A stretch of 64,000 nucleotides of DNA from Streptomyces diastatochromogenes (lineage in GTDB: Bacteria; Actinomycetota; Actinomycetes; Streptomycetales; Streptomycetaceae): contig NZ_MCGQ01000023.1 of the NCBI RefSeq assembly GCF_002242805.1, positions 124,421-188,420 of the forward strand, given 5' to 3'. The position numbers were made by a program, and so were the translations under genes. Numbering within the stretch: position 1 is the stretch's first letter; each line of letters starts with the position of its first letter. The notes under the pieces were generated by a model, which saw only the letters and a program-made list of their open reading frames with translations, did no database searches and was not told where the DNA came from. Positions 41,981 to 49,456 of this stretch are shown here, one piece after another.

Positions 41981-42708
41981 GCCTCGGGTCCGCCTTCCGT
42001 GGGGAGGTCCGTGCGCCCGGGGCGCACGATGTCGGTGAGGGTCGTCTCGACGCGGTCGAGGTGATGGCTCATGGCCTCGACGGCGTCGTGCTCGGAACCG
42101 TCGATCAGCGCCTCGACGATCGCCCGGTGCTCGCGGTTGGACTGCTCGCGGCGCCCGCCCAGCTCGTTGAGGAAGGCCGACTGACGCGCCAGTGCGTCAC
42201 GGATCTCCTCGATGACCCGGCGGAACACCGGGTTCTGGGCGGCCTCGGCCACGGCGAGGTGGAAGAGGCTGTCCATCGCGACCCACGCGGTGGTGTCCGT
42301 CTCCCGCTCCATGCGGTCCAGGAGATGGGCCATGTGGTCCAGGTTCTCCGGGGTGCGGCGCAGGGCCGCGTACCCGGCGACCGGGATCTCGATGTGGCGG
42401 CGCACCTCGAGCAGGTCGCTGGCCGCGTAGTCGCCGAACGTGGGGTCCTCGACGGCGTTCGCGACGACGAAGGTGCCCTTGCCGGTCCGGGAGACCGTCA
42501 GGCCCATCGTCTGCAGGGCGCGCAGCGCCTCGCGGAGCACGGGCCGGGACACCTCGAGGGTGCGGCACAGCTCGGCCTCGGAGGGGAGCTTGTCGCCGAT
42601 GGCGTACTCGCCGCGTTCGATGGCGCCGCGGAGGTGGCCGAGGACGGCTTCCATGGCGCTGACGCGCCGCGGGACCGGGCCACCTGTCTGGCTGTCTGAC
42701 AGGTTCAC
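41977..42708 (-). CDS. GntR family regulator, FadR/FCD subfamily
   Basis: A 243-residue regulator. The winged helix spans about 20-85 (GDKLPSEAELCRTLEVSRPVLREALRALQTMGLTVSR, shown by its parts GDKLPSEAELC and SRPVLREALRAL). The C-terminal FCD domain is helical, with metal-site residues in DSLFHLAVAEAAQN and NREHRAIVEALIDG. It heads the operon with the permease (ATGA overlap). A palindromic site matching the FCD consensus sits over its own first codons, so autorepression is likely. Confidence 0.92.
   Translation of the reverse strand: MNLSDSQTGGPVPRRVSAMEAVLGHLRGAIERGEYAIGDKLPSEAELCRTLEVSRPVLREALRALQTMGLTVSRTGKGTFVVANAVEDPTFGDYAASDLLEVRRHIEIPVAGYAALRRTPENLDHMAHLLDRMERETDTTAWVAMDSLFHLAVAEAAQNPVFRRVIEEIRDALARQSAFLNELGGRREQSNREHRAIVEALIDGSEHDAVEAMSHHLDRVETTLTDIVRPGRTDLPTEGGPEA
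42682..42704. promoter_or_regulatory. FCD-type operator overlapping codons 2-9 of the GntR gene
   Basis: CTGTC-T-GACAG (42692-42702) is a perfect palindrome fitting the TnGTnnnACnA core of FadR-subfamily regulators. It is nested with an outer repeat ACCTGTC (42682-42688) and GACAGGT (42698-42704). Its place just inside the coding start suggests binding would block elongation or translation start. Confidence 0.5.
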
Positions 42709-42767
42709 GAGAGCGATCCTGCGGGTTGCCGAAGGGAACTGTCAAGGCATCGCGTAAGGAAACATTC

Positions 42768-42806
42768 ACGGGGTGCGGCGCCTGAATGCAGGCATCCGCA
42801 CCCCGT
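42768..42806. terminator. Two-storey hairpin after uppP
   Basis: ACGGGGTGCGG pairs with CCGCACCCCGT (11 bases), and inside it GCCTG pairs with CAGGC around AATG, giving a nearly continuous long stem. It begins 18 bases beyond the uppP stop on the minus strand and also sits upstream of the GntR operon promoter. Confidence 0.7.
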
Positions 42807-42824
42807 GGGTGGTGGGAGGATCGC

Positions 42825-43661
42825 TCAGCTGCTGATCGTGCCGCTGGCGAGCAGGCCGATGAGCCCGGCGCCGATGACGATGCGGTAGATCACGAAGGCG
42901 TTGAAGGAGTGCTTGGCGACGAACTTCAGCAGCCAGGCGATGGAGGCGTAGGCGACCACGAAGGACACGATCGTGCCGACGGCCAGCGGGGCGGCGCCGA
43001 CGCCCGCGCCGAGGGCGTCCTTCAGCTCGTAGATGCCGGCGCCGGTCAGGGCCGGGATGCCGAGGAAGAAGGAGAGGCGGGTGGCGGCCACGCGGTCCAG
43101 GTCGAGGATGAGCGCGGTGGACATGGTGGCGCCGGAGCGGGAGAAGCCGGGGAAGAGCAGGGCGAGGATCTGGGAGCAGCCGACCAGCATCGCGTCCTTG
43201 AAGGAGGTGTCGTCCTCACCGCGCTTGTGCCGCCCCATCTGGTCCGCGCACCACATCACGACGGAGCCGCCGATCAGCGAGCCGGCGACCACCCAGAGCG
43301 AGGCGAGCGGGCCTTCGATCAGCGGCTTGGCGGCCAGGCCCACCAGGACGATCGGGATGGTCGCGGCGATCACCCACCAGGCGAACTTGTAGTCGTGGTG
43401 GTAACGCTCCTCGGGTTTGGTCAGACCCCGGAACCAGGCGGAGACGATCCGCTTGATGTCCTTGAAGAAGTACACGAGCACGGCGGCGATGGCGCCGACC
43501 TGGATGACGGCGGAGAAACCGACGACGGACTTGTCGTCGACGGGGATGTTCATGAGCCCCTCGGTGATCTTGAGGTGGCCGGTGGAGGACACGGGGAGGA
43601 ACTCGGTCACCCCCTCGACTACTCCGAGGACGACGGCCTGACCGACGGAGATGGCGCTCAT
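42825..43661 (-). CDS. uppP: Undecaprenyl-diphosphate phosphatase
   Basis: A 278-residue membrane phosphatase (BacA type) that recycles undecaprenyl diphosphate for cell-wall synthesis and can confer bacitracin resistance. The two signatures are EGVTEFLPVSSTGH (about 16-29) and PGFSRSGATMS (about 168-178). Eight helices are expected. It stands alone between the GntR operon and the fluoride operon, ending in a strong hairpin. Confidence 0.95.
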   Translation of the reverse strand: MSAISVGQAVVLGVVEGVTEFLPVSSTGHLKITEGLMNIPVDDKSVVGFSAVIQVGAIAAVLVYFFKDIKRIVSAWFRGLTKPEERYHHDYKFAWWVIAATIPIVLVGLAAKPLIEGPLASLWVVAGSLIGGSVVMWCADQMGRHKRGEDDTSFKDAMLVGCSQILALLFPGFSRSGATMSTALILDLDRVAATRLSFFLGIPALTGAGIYELKDALGAGVGAAPLAVGTIVSFVVAYASIAWLLKFVAKHSFNAFVIYRIVIGAGLIGLLASGTISS

Positions 43662-43736
43662 GGGATCCAGTTCTGAGGATAGTTGGTCGACAGTGCTGTA
43701 GACAGTACCGACTGTGCCCGACGGTACGCCAAGTGC

Positions 43737-44111
43737 CTAGGCCCACAGGGCGTCCGCGAGGGACACCCCGGCGAAGGCGGCCGCAAGACCCGCCGCCACG
43801 CTGGCGACGGCATTGGCGGCAGCGTAGAGCCCCGCACCGGCCTCGGTCAGCCGCAGGGTCTCGTAGGAGAAGGTCGAGTAGGTCGTCAGGGCCCCGCACA
43901 GACCGGTGCCGATCAGCAGCTGCAGGTGCGGACCTGCGGCTCCGGCGGACACGGCGCCGGTGAGCAGGCCCAGGATCAGGCTGCCGGTGACGTTCACCAC
44001 GAAGGTGCCCCAGGGGAAGAGCGAGTCGTGCCTGGCCTGGACGGCCCGGTCGGTGAGATAGCGCAGGGGTGCGCCGACCATGGCCCCCACGACGACCAGC
44101 AGCCAGTTCAC
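43737..44111 (-). CDS. crcB: Fluoride exporter CrcB/Fluc, subunit 1
   Basis: A 124-residue four-helix channel protein that lets fluoride leave the cell. GAMVGAPLRYLTDRAVQ, FPWGTFVVNVTGSLILGLL (with the key Asn) and GTGLCGALTTYSTFSYET (the Na-binding and Phe-box region) are all present. Start is GTG overlapping the stop of the DUF190 gene. Together with the second crcB it probably forms a dual-topology heterodimer. Confidence 0.95.
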   Translation of the reverse strand: MNWLLVVVGAMVGAPLRYLTDRAVQARHDSLFPWGTFVVNVTGSLILGLLTGAVSAGAAGPHLQLLIGTGLCGALTTYSTFSYETLRLTEAGAGLYAAANAVASVAAGLAAAFAGVSLADALWA

Positions 44112-44488
44112 AACGACTTCTTACCCTTCGGTTCCGCTCCGTCAGGACCTGACCCACGCCCCACGTACCGGATGACCTCGCACTCCTCCAGGGTCACGAG
44201 ACCTTCGGCGACCAGCTCGTCCAGCTGCGGCAGGAAGGCCCGCACCCGCTCCTCGGTGTCCACCACGACGATCGCCACGGGCAGGTCCTCGCTCAGGGAC
44301 AGCAGCCGGGTGGTGTGGATACGGGAGGAGGCGCCGAACCCCTCGATGCCCCGGAAGACGCTGGCGCCGGCCAGCCCGACGGCGTGGGCGCGGTGCACGA
44401 TCTCGGAGTAGAGGGGCTTGTGGTGCCAGGTGTCGTCCTCGCCGATGTAGACGGTCAGCTTGAGGGCCCGGCCGGTGAGTGAGGTCAT
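44108..44488 (-). CDS. DUF190 protein between the two fluoride channel genes
   Basis: A 126-residue soluble protein of the DUF190 family with a ferredoxin-like (PII-type) fold: ALKLTVYIGEDDTWHHKPLYSEIVHRA, GLAGASVFRGIEGFGASS, LPVAIVVVDTEERVRAFLPQLDELV. Proteins of this group occur next to crcB in many actinobacteria, and by analogy with PII proteins a gating or sensing role is possible but not shown. GGAGGCAGCC precedes the ATG. It overlaps both neighbours by 4 bases. Confidence 0.9.
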   Translation of the reverse strand: MTSLTGRALKLTVYIGEDDTWHHKPLYSEIVHRAHAVGLAGASVFRGIEGFGASSRIHTTRLLSLSEDLPVAIVVVDTEERVRAFLPQLDELVAEGLVTLEECEVIRYVGRGSGPDGAEPKGKKSL

Positions 44489-44946
44489 GGCTGCCTCCGG
44501 GTGAGCACCAGGCGGGCGGCGACCGAGGCCAGCCACACCGCCGCGAGGGCCGCGACCAGGGTCGCGGCGAGATAGGCCAGCCCGGTGCGGGGGTGGCCGG
44601 TGTCGACCAGTCTGCGGATGTCGACGGCGTAGGTGGAGAACGTGGTGAATCCGCCGAGCACGCCGGTGCCGAAGAAGGGGCGCACGAGGCGGTGGGCGGC
44701 CCACACGTCGGTGATCAGCACCATGAACACGCCGATCACGGCGCAGCCGATGACATTGGTCCAGAAGGTCGCCCAGGGGAAGCCGCCCGGGGGCGTGGGC
44801 CAGGCCAGCGTGAGCGCGTAGCGGGCCGTCGCCCCGAGGGCGCCGCCGACTGCCACTACCGCCACAAGGGGCGCCTGGGTGCGCCACTCGGACCGCCGCG
44901 CGGGCGCGGGGCGGGCCCGCAGACTCTCGGTTTCCGGGGCTGTCAT
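44485..44946 (-). CDS. crcB: Fluoride exporter CrcB/Fluc, subunit 2
   Basis: A 153-residue CrcB protein with a longer basic N-terminus (RARPAPARRSEWRTQ) before the first helix. LGATARYALTLAWP, FPWATFWTNVIGCAVIGVFMVL and GTGVLGGFTTFSTYAVDIRRL are the channel signatures. Its positive-charge pattern differs from the partner, fitting opposite topology. It heads the crcB-DUF190-crcB operon. I saw no recognisable fluoride riboswitch in the 92 bases before it. Confidence 0.93.
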   Translation of the reverse strand: MTAPETESLRARPAPARRSEWRTQAPLVAVVAVGGALGATARYALTLAWPTPPGGFPWATFWTNVIGCAVIGVFMVLITDVWAAHRLVRPFFGTGVLGGFTTFSTYAVDIRRLVDTGHPRTGLAYLAATLVAALAAVWLASVAARLVLTRRQP

Positions 44947-45038
44947 GCTCGTACGTCTCCTGTTCGGGCCCGCCCCGATGGGTGATCACGGCCGGGCACC
45001 AGGGTACCGCCGTGGCACACGGCCGACGGAGCGCGGTC

Positions 45039-45329
45039 TCACCAGCCCTTCTCGAACAGCCTGGCCACCTCGGCGATGCGGATCTCGTCGCGCCGGTAGC
45101 GGGTGCGGCAGCGGATCCGGCGGGTGCGCAGCAGGCCGAGGCGGCTGAGGAGGTCGAGGTGGGCGGCGGCGGTCCGCCGGGGGACGCCGAGCTTGGCGGC
45201 CACCGCCCGCGCGGTGACACCGGTCTCGGCGAGGTCCCCGTGGTGGCGCTCTGCCGGGAAGTGGGCCGCCGGATCCTTGAGCCACTCCAGTATGTCCTGC
45301 CGCATGCCGCCCGAGGGGTTCCTCATCAT
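45039..45329 (-). CDS. ArsR-like winged-helix regulator
   Basis: A 96-residue single-domain HTH protein: MRQDILEWLKDPAAHF, GVTARAVAAKLGVPRRTAAAHLDLLSRLGLLRTRR as the HTH, and RYRRDEIRIAEVARLFEKGW as the wing and last helix. No metal-binding Cys is seen. GGAGG lies 10 bases before the ATG pair. It is upstream of the fluoride operon on the same strand (92-base gap), so control of that operon is possible; two palindromes lie upstream of its own start. Confidence 0.82.
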   Translation of the reverse strand: MMRNPSGGMRQDILEWLKDPAAHFPAERHHGDLAETGVTARAVAAKLGVPRRTAAAHLDLLSRLGLLRTRRIRCRTRYRRDEIRIAEVARLFEKGW

Positions 45330-45391
45330 CCGTCTCGCCTCCGTCCCGGCCTCCTCGTGCGCTGTGTTCCCACTCTTGCGCAGCCGAAGCC

Positions 45392-45439
45392 GTCCCGTAC
45401 GGGACTCCGCCGCCGTTGTCCGGTATCGAACGGCCGTTC
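45392..45439. promoter_or_regulatory. Two palindromes upstream of the ArsR-like gene
   Basis: GTCCCGTACGGGAC (45392-45405) and GAACGGCCGTTC (45428-45439) are perfect palindromes, 63 and about 100 bases before the ArsR-like start. Either could be its operator. Confidence 0.4.
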
Positions 45440-45467
45440 CCGCCGGACCCGTTCAGGGAAACGAGAA

Positions 45468-45499
45468 GGGGCCCGGCCGTCCCCTTACGGCCGGGCCCC
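45468..45499. terminator. Terminator of the GH53 gene
   Basis: GGGGCCCGGCCGT pairs perfectly with ACGGCCGGGCCCC (13 bases) around a 6-base loop, 13 bases beyond the GH53 stop on the minus strand. Confidence 0.8.
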
Positions 45500-45512
45500 C
45501 GTCAGGGGTGGT

Positions 45513-47084
45513 TCAGCGGTGGCTGAACCACGACATGGAGGACAGCGCCTTGTCGTCGAAGCCGAACAGGGCCTGGTTCTCCCAGCCGTTGCCGGAGGTG
45601 GCGTCGGTCGGGTCCCAGCCGTTGCCGGTGACCGCGGTCCAGGTCGCCTCCCAGTAGAAGACGCCGAGGCCACGGCCGTTCGGGACGGCCTCCACGATGC
45701 TCGCCACGTCGTTCATCCACTTGGTCTGTCCGGCCACGGTCGCCGGGTAGCCGGAGACCAGCTCGCCGGTGGTGTCGATCTGGTTGACCAGCGAGTCGTC
45801 GCTGTCCAGCCGGAAGGGGTAGGCCGTCTCGGCGACGAACACCGGCTTGCCGTAGCGGGAGGCCGCGTCGTCCAGAGTGGTCTGGAAGTCGGAGAGCGGG
45901 CCGTGCCAGTAGCCGTAGTACGACAGGCCGATCGCGTCGAACTTCACACCGTTGGCGACCGCGTTGTCGAACCACGACTCGGTTCCGGCCTTGTCACCGC
46001 CCTTGGCCAGGTGCAGCGCCACGACCGTGGACGAGTTGACCGCCTTGACGGCGTCGTAGCCCGAGTTGAGCAACCCCGCGAGCTGAGACCAGTTGCTCGT
46101 CGATCCCTCGTTCCACAGCATGCCGCCGTTGATCTCGTTGCCCACCTGGACCATGTCGGCGGTCGTGCCCTGGGCCTTCAACGCGTTCAACACGTCGTAC
46201 GTGTGGTTGTACACGTCCGTCTTGAGCTGGCTGTACGAGTGGCCCGCCCAGGCGGCCGGCTTGCTCTGGGCTCCCGGGTCGGCCCAGGTGTCGGAGTAGT
46301 GGAAGTCGACCAGCAGCTTCATGCCGGCCGCCTTGACGCGCTTGGCCACGGCCAGGACGTGGGCCTTGTCGTTGAAGCCGTCGGCCGGGTTCACCCAGAC
46401 CTTCAGCCGCGCGTAGTTCATGCCGGCGTTCTTCAGGATGGTGACGGCGTCACCGGTGGTGCCGGAGCTGGTCTTGTACACCCCGCCCTTGGCCTCGCTC
46501 TTGGCGAGGGAGGAGATGTCGGCACCATGGATGGATGTACCGGTGGTGCCGGACGTGAAGGTCAGGTCGTCAACATTGATCCAGTTGCCCGCGTTCGCGT
46601 CACTGTTGATGCTGATGGTGCACTGACTGTTGGTCACGTTGATCGGCGTGACGATACGGATCCACCCACTCGACGAGATCGGCAGATCCGTGCGCTGCTC
46701 GGTGCTCCCGCAGTTCTTGAGCGCTATGTAGGCCGAGTTCTGTCCACCGCTGGAGCGGACCCACGCGGTCAGCGTGTAGTTGCCGTTGGTCAGCCCCGAC
46801 AGGTACTGGTACGTCTCCACCTTGTAGGCGGAGGACGAGTAGTGGGTCAGGCGGTAGCTGCCGCCGTGGCCCCCGGCCTCGGTGAAGGAGGCGGAGTTCT
46901 GGCCGGCCGCCGAGTACGTCGACCAGCCGGCCGGGGTCGCGGTGCCGGTGCCGTCGGACTCGAAGCCGCCGTTGGTCAGGGTGCTCGCGGCCTGGGCACT
47001 CTGGGCGGGCAGGGCGGTGAGAGCGAGCCCGGCCGCGAGCGGCAGCAACAGGGCCCTGATGGTGCGTCTGGGATGGAACATCAT
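45513..47084 (-). CDS. Secreted GH53 arabinogalactan endo-beta-1,4-galactanase with N-terminal CBM
   Basis: A 523-residue exported enzyme that cleaves beta-1,4-galactan. After a signal peptide (ALLLPLAAGLALTALPAQSAQA) a carbohydrate-binding beta-sandwich (about 33-180; GFESDGTGTATPAGW, NYTLTAWVRSSGG, NWINVDDLTF; CBM61-like) precedes the GH53 barrel. The acid/base Glu is in VQVGNEINGG and the nucleophile Glu in VFVAETAYPF; GMNYARLKVWVNP and LLVDFHYSDTWADPG are family signatures. It lies 111 bases after the GH42 gene, and a strong terminator follows. Confidence 0.93.
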   Translation of the reverse strand: MMFHPRRTIRALLLPLAAGLALTALPAQSAQAASTLTNGGFESDGTGTATPAGWSTYSAAGQNSASFTEAGGHGGSYRLTHYSSSAYKVETYQYLSGLTNGNYTLTAWVRSSGGQNSAYIALKNCGSTEQRTDLPISSSGWIRIVTPINVTNSQCTISINSDANAGNWINVDDLTFTSGTTGTSIHGADISSLAKSEAKGGVYKTSSGTTGDAVTILKNAGMNYARLKVWVNPADGFNDKAHVLAVAKRVKAAGMKLLVDFHYSDTWADPGAQSKPAAWAGHSYSQLKTDVYNHTYDVLNALKAQGTTADMVQVGNEINGGMLWNEGSTSNWSQLAGLLNSGYDAVKAVNSSTVVALHLAKGGDKAGTESWFDNAVANGVKFDAIGLSYYGYWHGPLSDFQTTLDDAASRYGKPVFVAETAYPFRLDSDDSLVNQIDTTGELVSGYPATVAGQTKWMNDVASIVEAVPNGRGLGVFYWEATWTAVTGNGWDPTDATSGNGWENQALFGFDDKALSSMSWFSHR

Positions 47085-47195
47085 CGTCCGTCGTCCCTTC
47101 GACGTAACTGGGTTGGGGGTGTCCTCCGGTGGGAGCCGGAGGAGAACCCCTCCGCCCGCGGCTCTCGTGGCACACACGGACGGAGGGGAGCCTGC

Positions 47196-49217
47196 TCAGC
47201 CGTCGAGTCGTACGACCCGCACGGCCCCCGCCGGGACCGCCAGGCGGCCCGCGGCGCGCTCGCCCGTCAGCAACTCGGTGCCGGGCGTGTCCAGCGGCAC
47301 CTTGGCGTCGCCGGTGGTGTGGTTGATCGCGAAGAGATAGGTCCCCGACTCACCGCCGCGGCGCACGACCTCGACGTCGCGGGGCAGGTCGGCGCGCGGG
47401 GCGATCCGCGCGTCGTCGGCGGCCCAGCCGATCAGCGCGTCCAGGCCGTGGGCGTCGAGGCGGGTGGAGACGTACCAGGCGGTGCCCTCGCCGAGCCGGT
47501 GCCGGGTGACCCCCGGGCGGCCGGCGGCGAGCCCGTCGGCGTACGTCCACACGGTGTCGGCGCCGCGCGGCACCACGAACTCCGTCCACACGTCCCCGGT
47601 CAGCTCGGAGCCGTCGGGACCGGTCAGGCGCACCCGCTCGTCCCGCAGCAGCGGCGAGAACTCCTCCACACTCAGGCCGAGGACGTCGCGCAGCGCGCCC
47701 GGGTAGGCGCCCTCGTGCACGGCGTCGTGCTCGTCGACGATGCCGGAGAAGTACGACACCACGAGCGTGCCGCCGTTCTCGACGTACTCCCGGACGTTGT
47801 TCCCGGCCGCCTCCGTCATCAGGTACAGAGCCGGTACGACGACAAGGGGATACCTCGACAAGTCGGCTTCCGGGTGCGCGAAGTCGACGGTGAGGTGGCG
47901 GTCGTAGAGGGCCTCGTAGAAGGAGTCGGCACGCTCGCGCGGGTCGTGGTCCTCGCTGGGCCGCCAGGCCAGGTTCTGCGCCCACCAGGACTGCCAGTCC
48001 CACAGCATGGCCACGTCGGCCTGGGTGCGGGTGCCCCGGACGGTGCTCAACGAGTCGATGGACGCGCCGAGTTCGACCACCTCGCGCCACACGCGCGTGT
48101 CGGTGCCGCCGTGCGGGAGCATCGCCGAGTGGAACTTCTCGGCGCCGCGCCGGGACTGGCGCCACTGGAAGAACATCGCGCCGTCGGAGCCGCGGGCCAC
48201 ATGAGCGAGGGAGTTGCGGGCCATCTCACCGGGGGCCTTGGCGGGGTTGCGGGGCTGCCAGTTGACGCCCGAGGTGGAGTGTTCGAGCAGCAGCCAGGGG
48301 GTGCCGCCGGCCACGGAGCGGGTGATGTCCGCCGCCATGGCGAGGTTGACGTGGGTGCGGCGGCCGTCGGTGATCAGGTAGTGGTCGTTGGTGACGAGGT
48401 CGACCTCGCGGCCCCAGGCCCAGTAGTCCATGGAGTCGCACTGGCTGAGCGCGGTCATGAAGTTGGTCGTCACCGGGACGCCCGGCGAGAGCCGGTGCAG
48501 GATGTCCCGCTCGGCGCGGAAGTTCTCGCGGATGGTGGCGTCGGCGAACCGCTTGTAGTCCAGCGCCTGGCCCGGGTTGCCGACGGTCGGCGTGGCGCGC
48601 GGCGGGTTGATCTGCTCGAAGCCCGAGTAGCGCTGGCCCCAGAAGGCGGTGCCCCAGGCCTCGTTGACGCCCTCGACGGTCCCGTAGGTGTCCGCCAGCC
48701 AGCGGCGGAAGTGGGCGGCGCAGGAGTCGCAGTAGCAGGCCGAGACGGGGACGCCGTACTCGTTGTGCACGTGCCACAGCGCGAGCCCGGGGTGGTCGCC
48801 GTAGCGCTCGGCGAGCTTCGTGGTGATGTTCGCCGCGGCGGCGCGGTAATCGGCGTTGCTGTGGCAGATCGCGCCCCGCGAGCCGAACTCGTAGCGCACG
48901 CCCTCCGCGGTCACCGGCAGCGCCTCGGGGTGCTCCCGGTAGAACCAGGCGGGCGGCACCACGGTGGGGGTGCCGAGGTCGACGCGGATGCCGTTGTCGT
49001 GCAGCAGGCCGATGACCCGGTCCAGCCAGCCGAAGTCGTACACCCCGGGTGAGGGCTCCAGCAGGGCCCAGGAGAAGATCCCGACGCTCACCATCGTGAC
49101 GCCGGCCTCGCGCATCAGCCGCACGTCCTCCTGCCAGACGTTTTCCGGCCACTGCTCGGGGTTGTAATCCCCACCGAAGGCGAGCCTGGTGAGGCCCCTG
49201 GGGCTGGTCTCCGGCAT
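47196..49217 (-). CDS. GH42 beta-galactosidase
   Basis: A 673-residue cytosolic beta-galactosidase. FGGDYNPEQWPENVWQED begins the barrel; the acid/base Glu is in WHVHNEYG, the zinc-cluster Cys in CYCDSC, and the nucleophile Glu in LLLEHSTSGVNWQ. The middle domain and C-terminal beta-domain complete the usual A-B-C layout. With GH53 outside and the ABC importer, it would degrade imported galacto-oligosaccharides to galactose. The ATG at 49217 has GGGAGAG, in a 17-base sequence identical to that of the divergent importer gene. Confidence 0.94.
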   Translation of the reverse strand: MPETSPRGLTRLAFGGDYNPEQWPENVWQEDVRLMREAGVTMVSVGIFSWALLEPSPGVYDFGWLDRVIGLLHDNGIRVDLGTPTVVPPAWFYREHPEALPVTAEGVRYEFGSRGAICHSNADYRAAAANITTKLAERYGDHPGLALWHVHNEYGVPVSACYCDSCAAHFRRWLADTYGTVEGVNEAWGTAFWGQRYSGFEQINPPRATPTVGNPGQALDYKRFADATIRENFRAERDILHRLSPGVPVTTNFMTALSQCDSMDYWAWGREVDLVTNDHYLITDGRRTHVNLAMAADITRSVAGGTPWLLLEHSTSGVNWQPRNPAKAPGEMARNSLAHVARGSDGAMFFQWRQSRRGAEKFHSAMLPHGGTDTRVWREVVELGASIDSLSTVRGTRTQADVAMLWDWQSWWAQNLAWRPSEDHDPRERADSFYEALYDRHLTVDFAHPEADLSRYPLVVVPALYLMTEAAGNNVREYVENGGTLVVSYFSGIVDEHDAVHEGAYPGALRDVLGLSVEEFSPLLRDERVRLTGPDGSELTGDVWTEFVVPRGADTVWTYADGLAAGRPGVTRHRLGEGTAWYVSTRLDAHGLDALIGWAADDARIAPRADLPRDVEVVRRGGESGTYLFAINHTTGDAKVPLDTPGTELLTGERAAGRLAVPAGAVRVVRLDG

Positions 49218-49246
49218 GGATCTCTCCCGTGAAATCGATCATTTGG

Positions 49247-49403
49247 GAACGTGCACACACAGGATCGGCGGTGCGAGCCCAACATAACCGCACAGCAACA
49301 ACCATTGACAAGTGTCCGGGATGTTTCTCTACTGTGAACGCTCACAGAAGCATGGCAGGGGCTCTCCGCGAGCGAGCACCCGGGTCATGTGAACGTGCAC
49401 ACA
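49247..49403. promoter_or_regulatory. Three LacI-type operators in the galactan divergent promoter
   Basis: GAACGTGCACACA occurs at 49247-49259 and 49391-49403, the second within the wider ATGTGAACGTGCACACAT (49387-49404). TGTGAACGCTCACA (49333-49346) is a closely related perfect-armed palindrome between them. Outer sites sit near the GH42 and binding-protein starts. They are inferred to bind the LacI protein encoded at 52646. Confidence 0.7.
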
Positions 49404-49456
49404 TCTGCATGGCAGGTCCCCGCAGCGGGCGGGGACCCAGGTCAGGGGAGAGATCC

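Noticed and set aside
44947..45038. Fluoride riboswitch before the CrcB operon
   Set aside because: The leader has GC-rich stretches and a GATCACCC segment, but I could not assemble the conserved pseudoknot and stem pattern of the crcB RNA motif. A covariance search would decide.
47133..47164. Attenuator hairpin between GH42 and GH53
   Set aside because: A bulged stem (CGGAGG with CCTCCG, GAGC with GGCTC) can be drawn, but it is imperfect and without a T-run, so I do not list it as a feature.
44982..49052. A 1356-residue plus-strand open frame
   Set aside because: It is the shadow of the GH53 and GH42 genes on the minus strand, with Val/Gly/Arg-rich low-quality residues and no domain.
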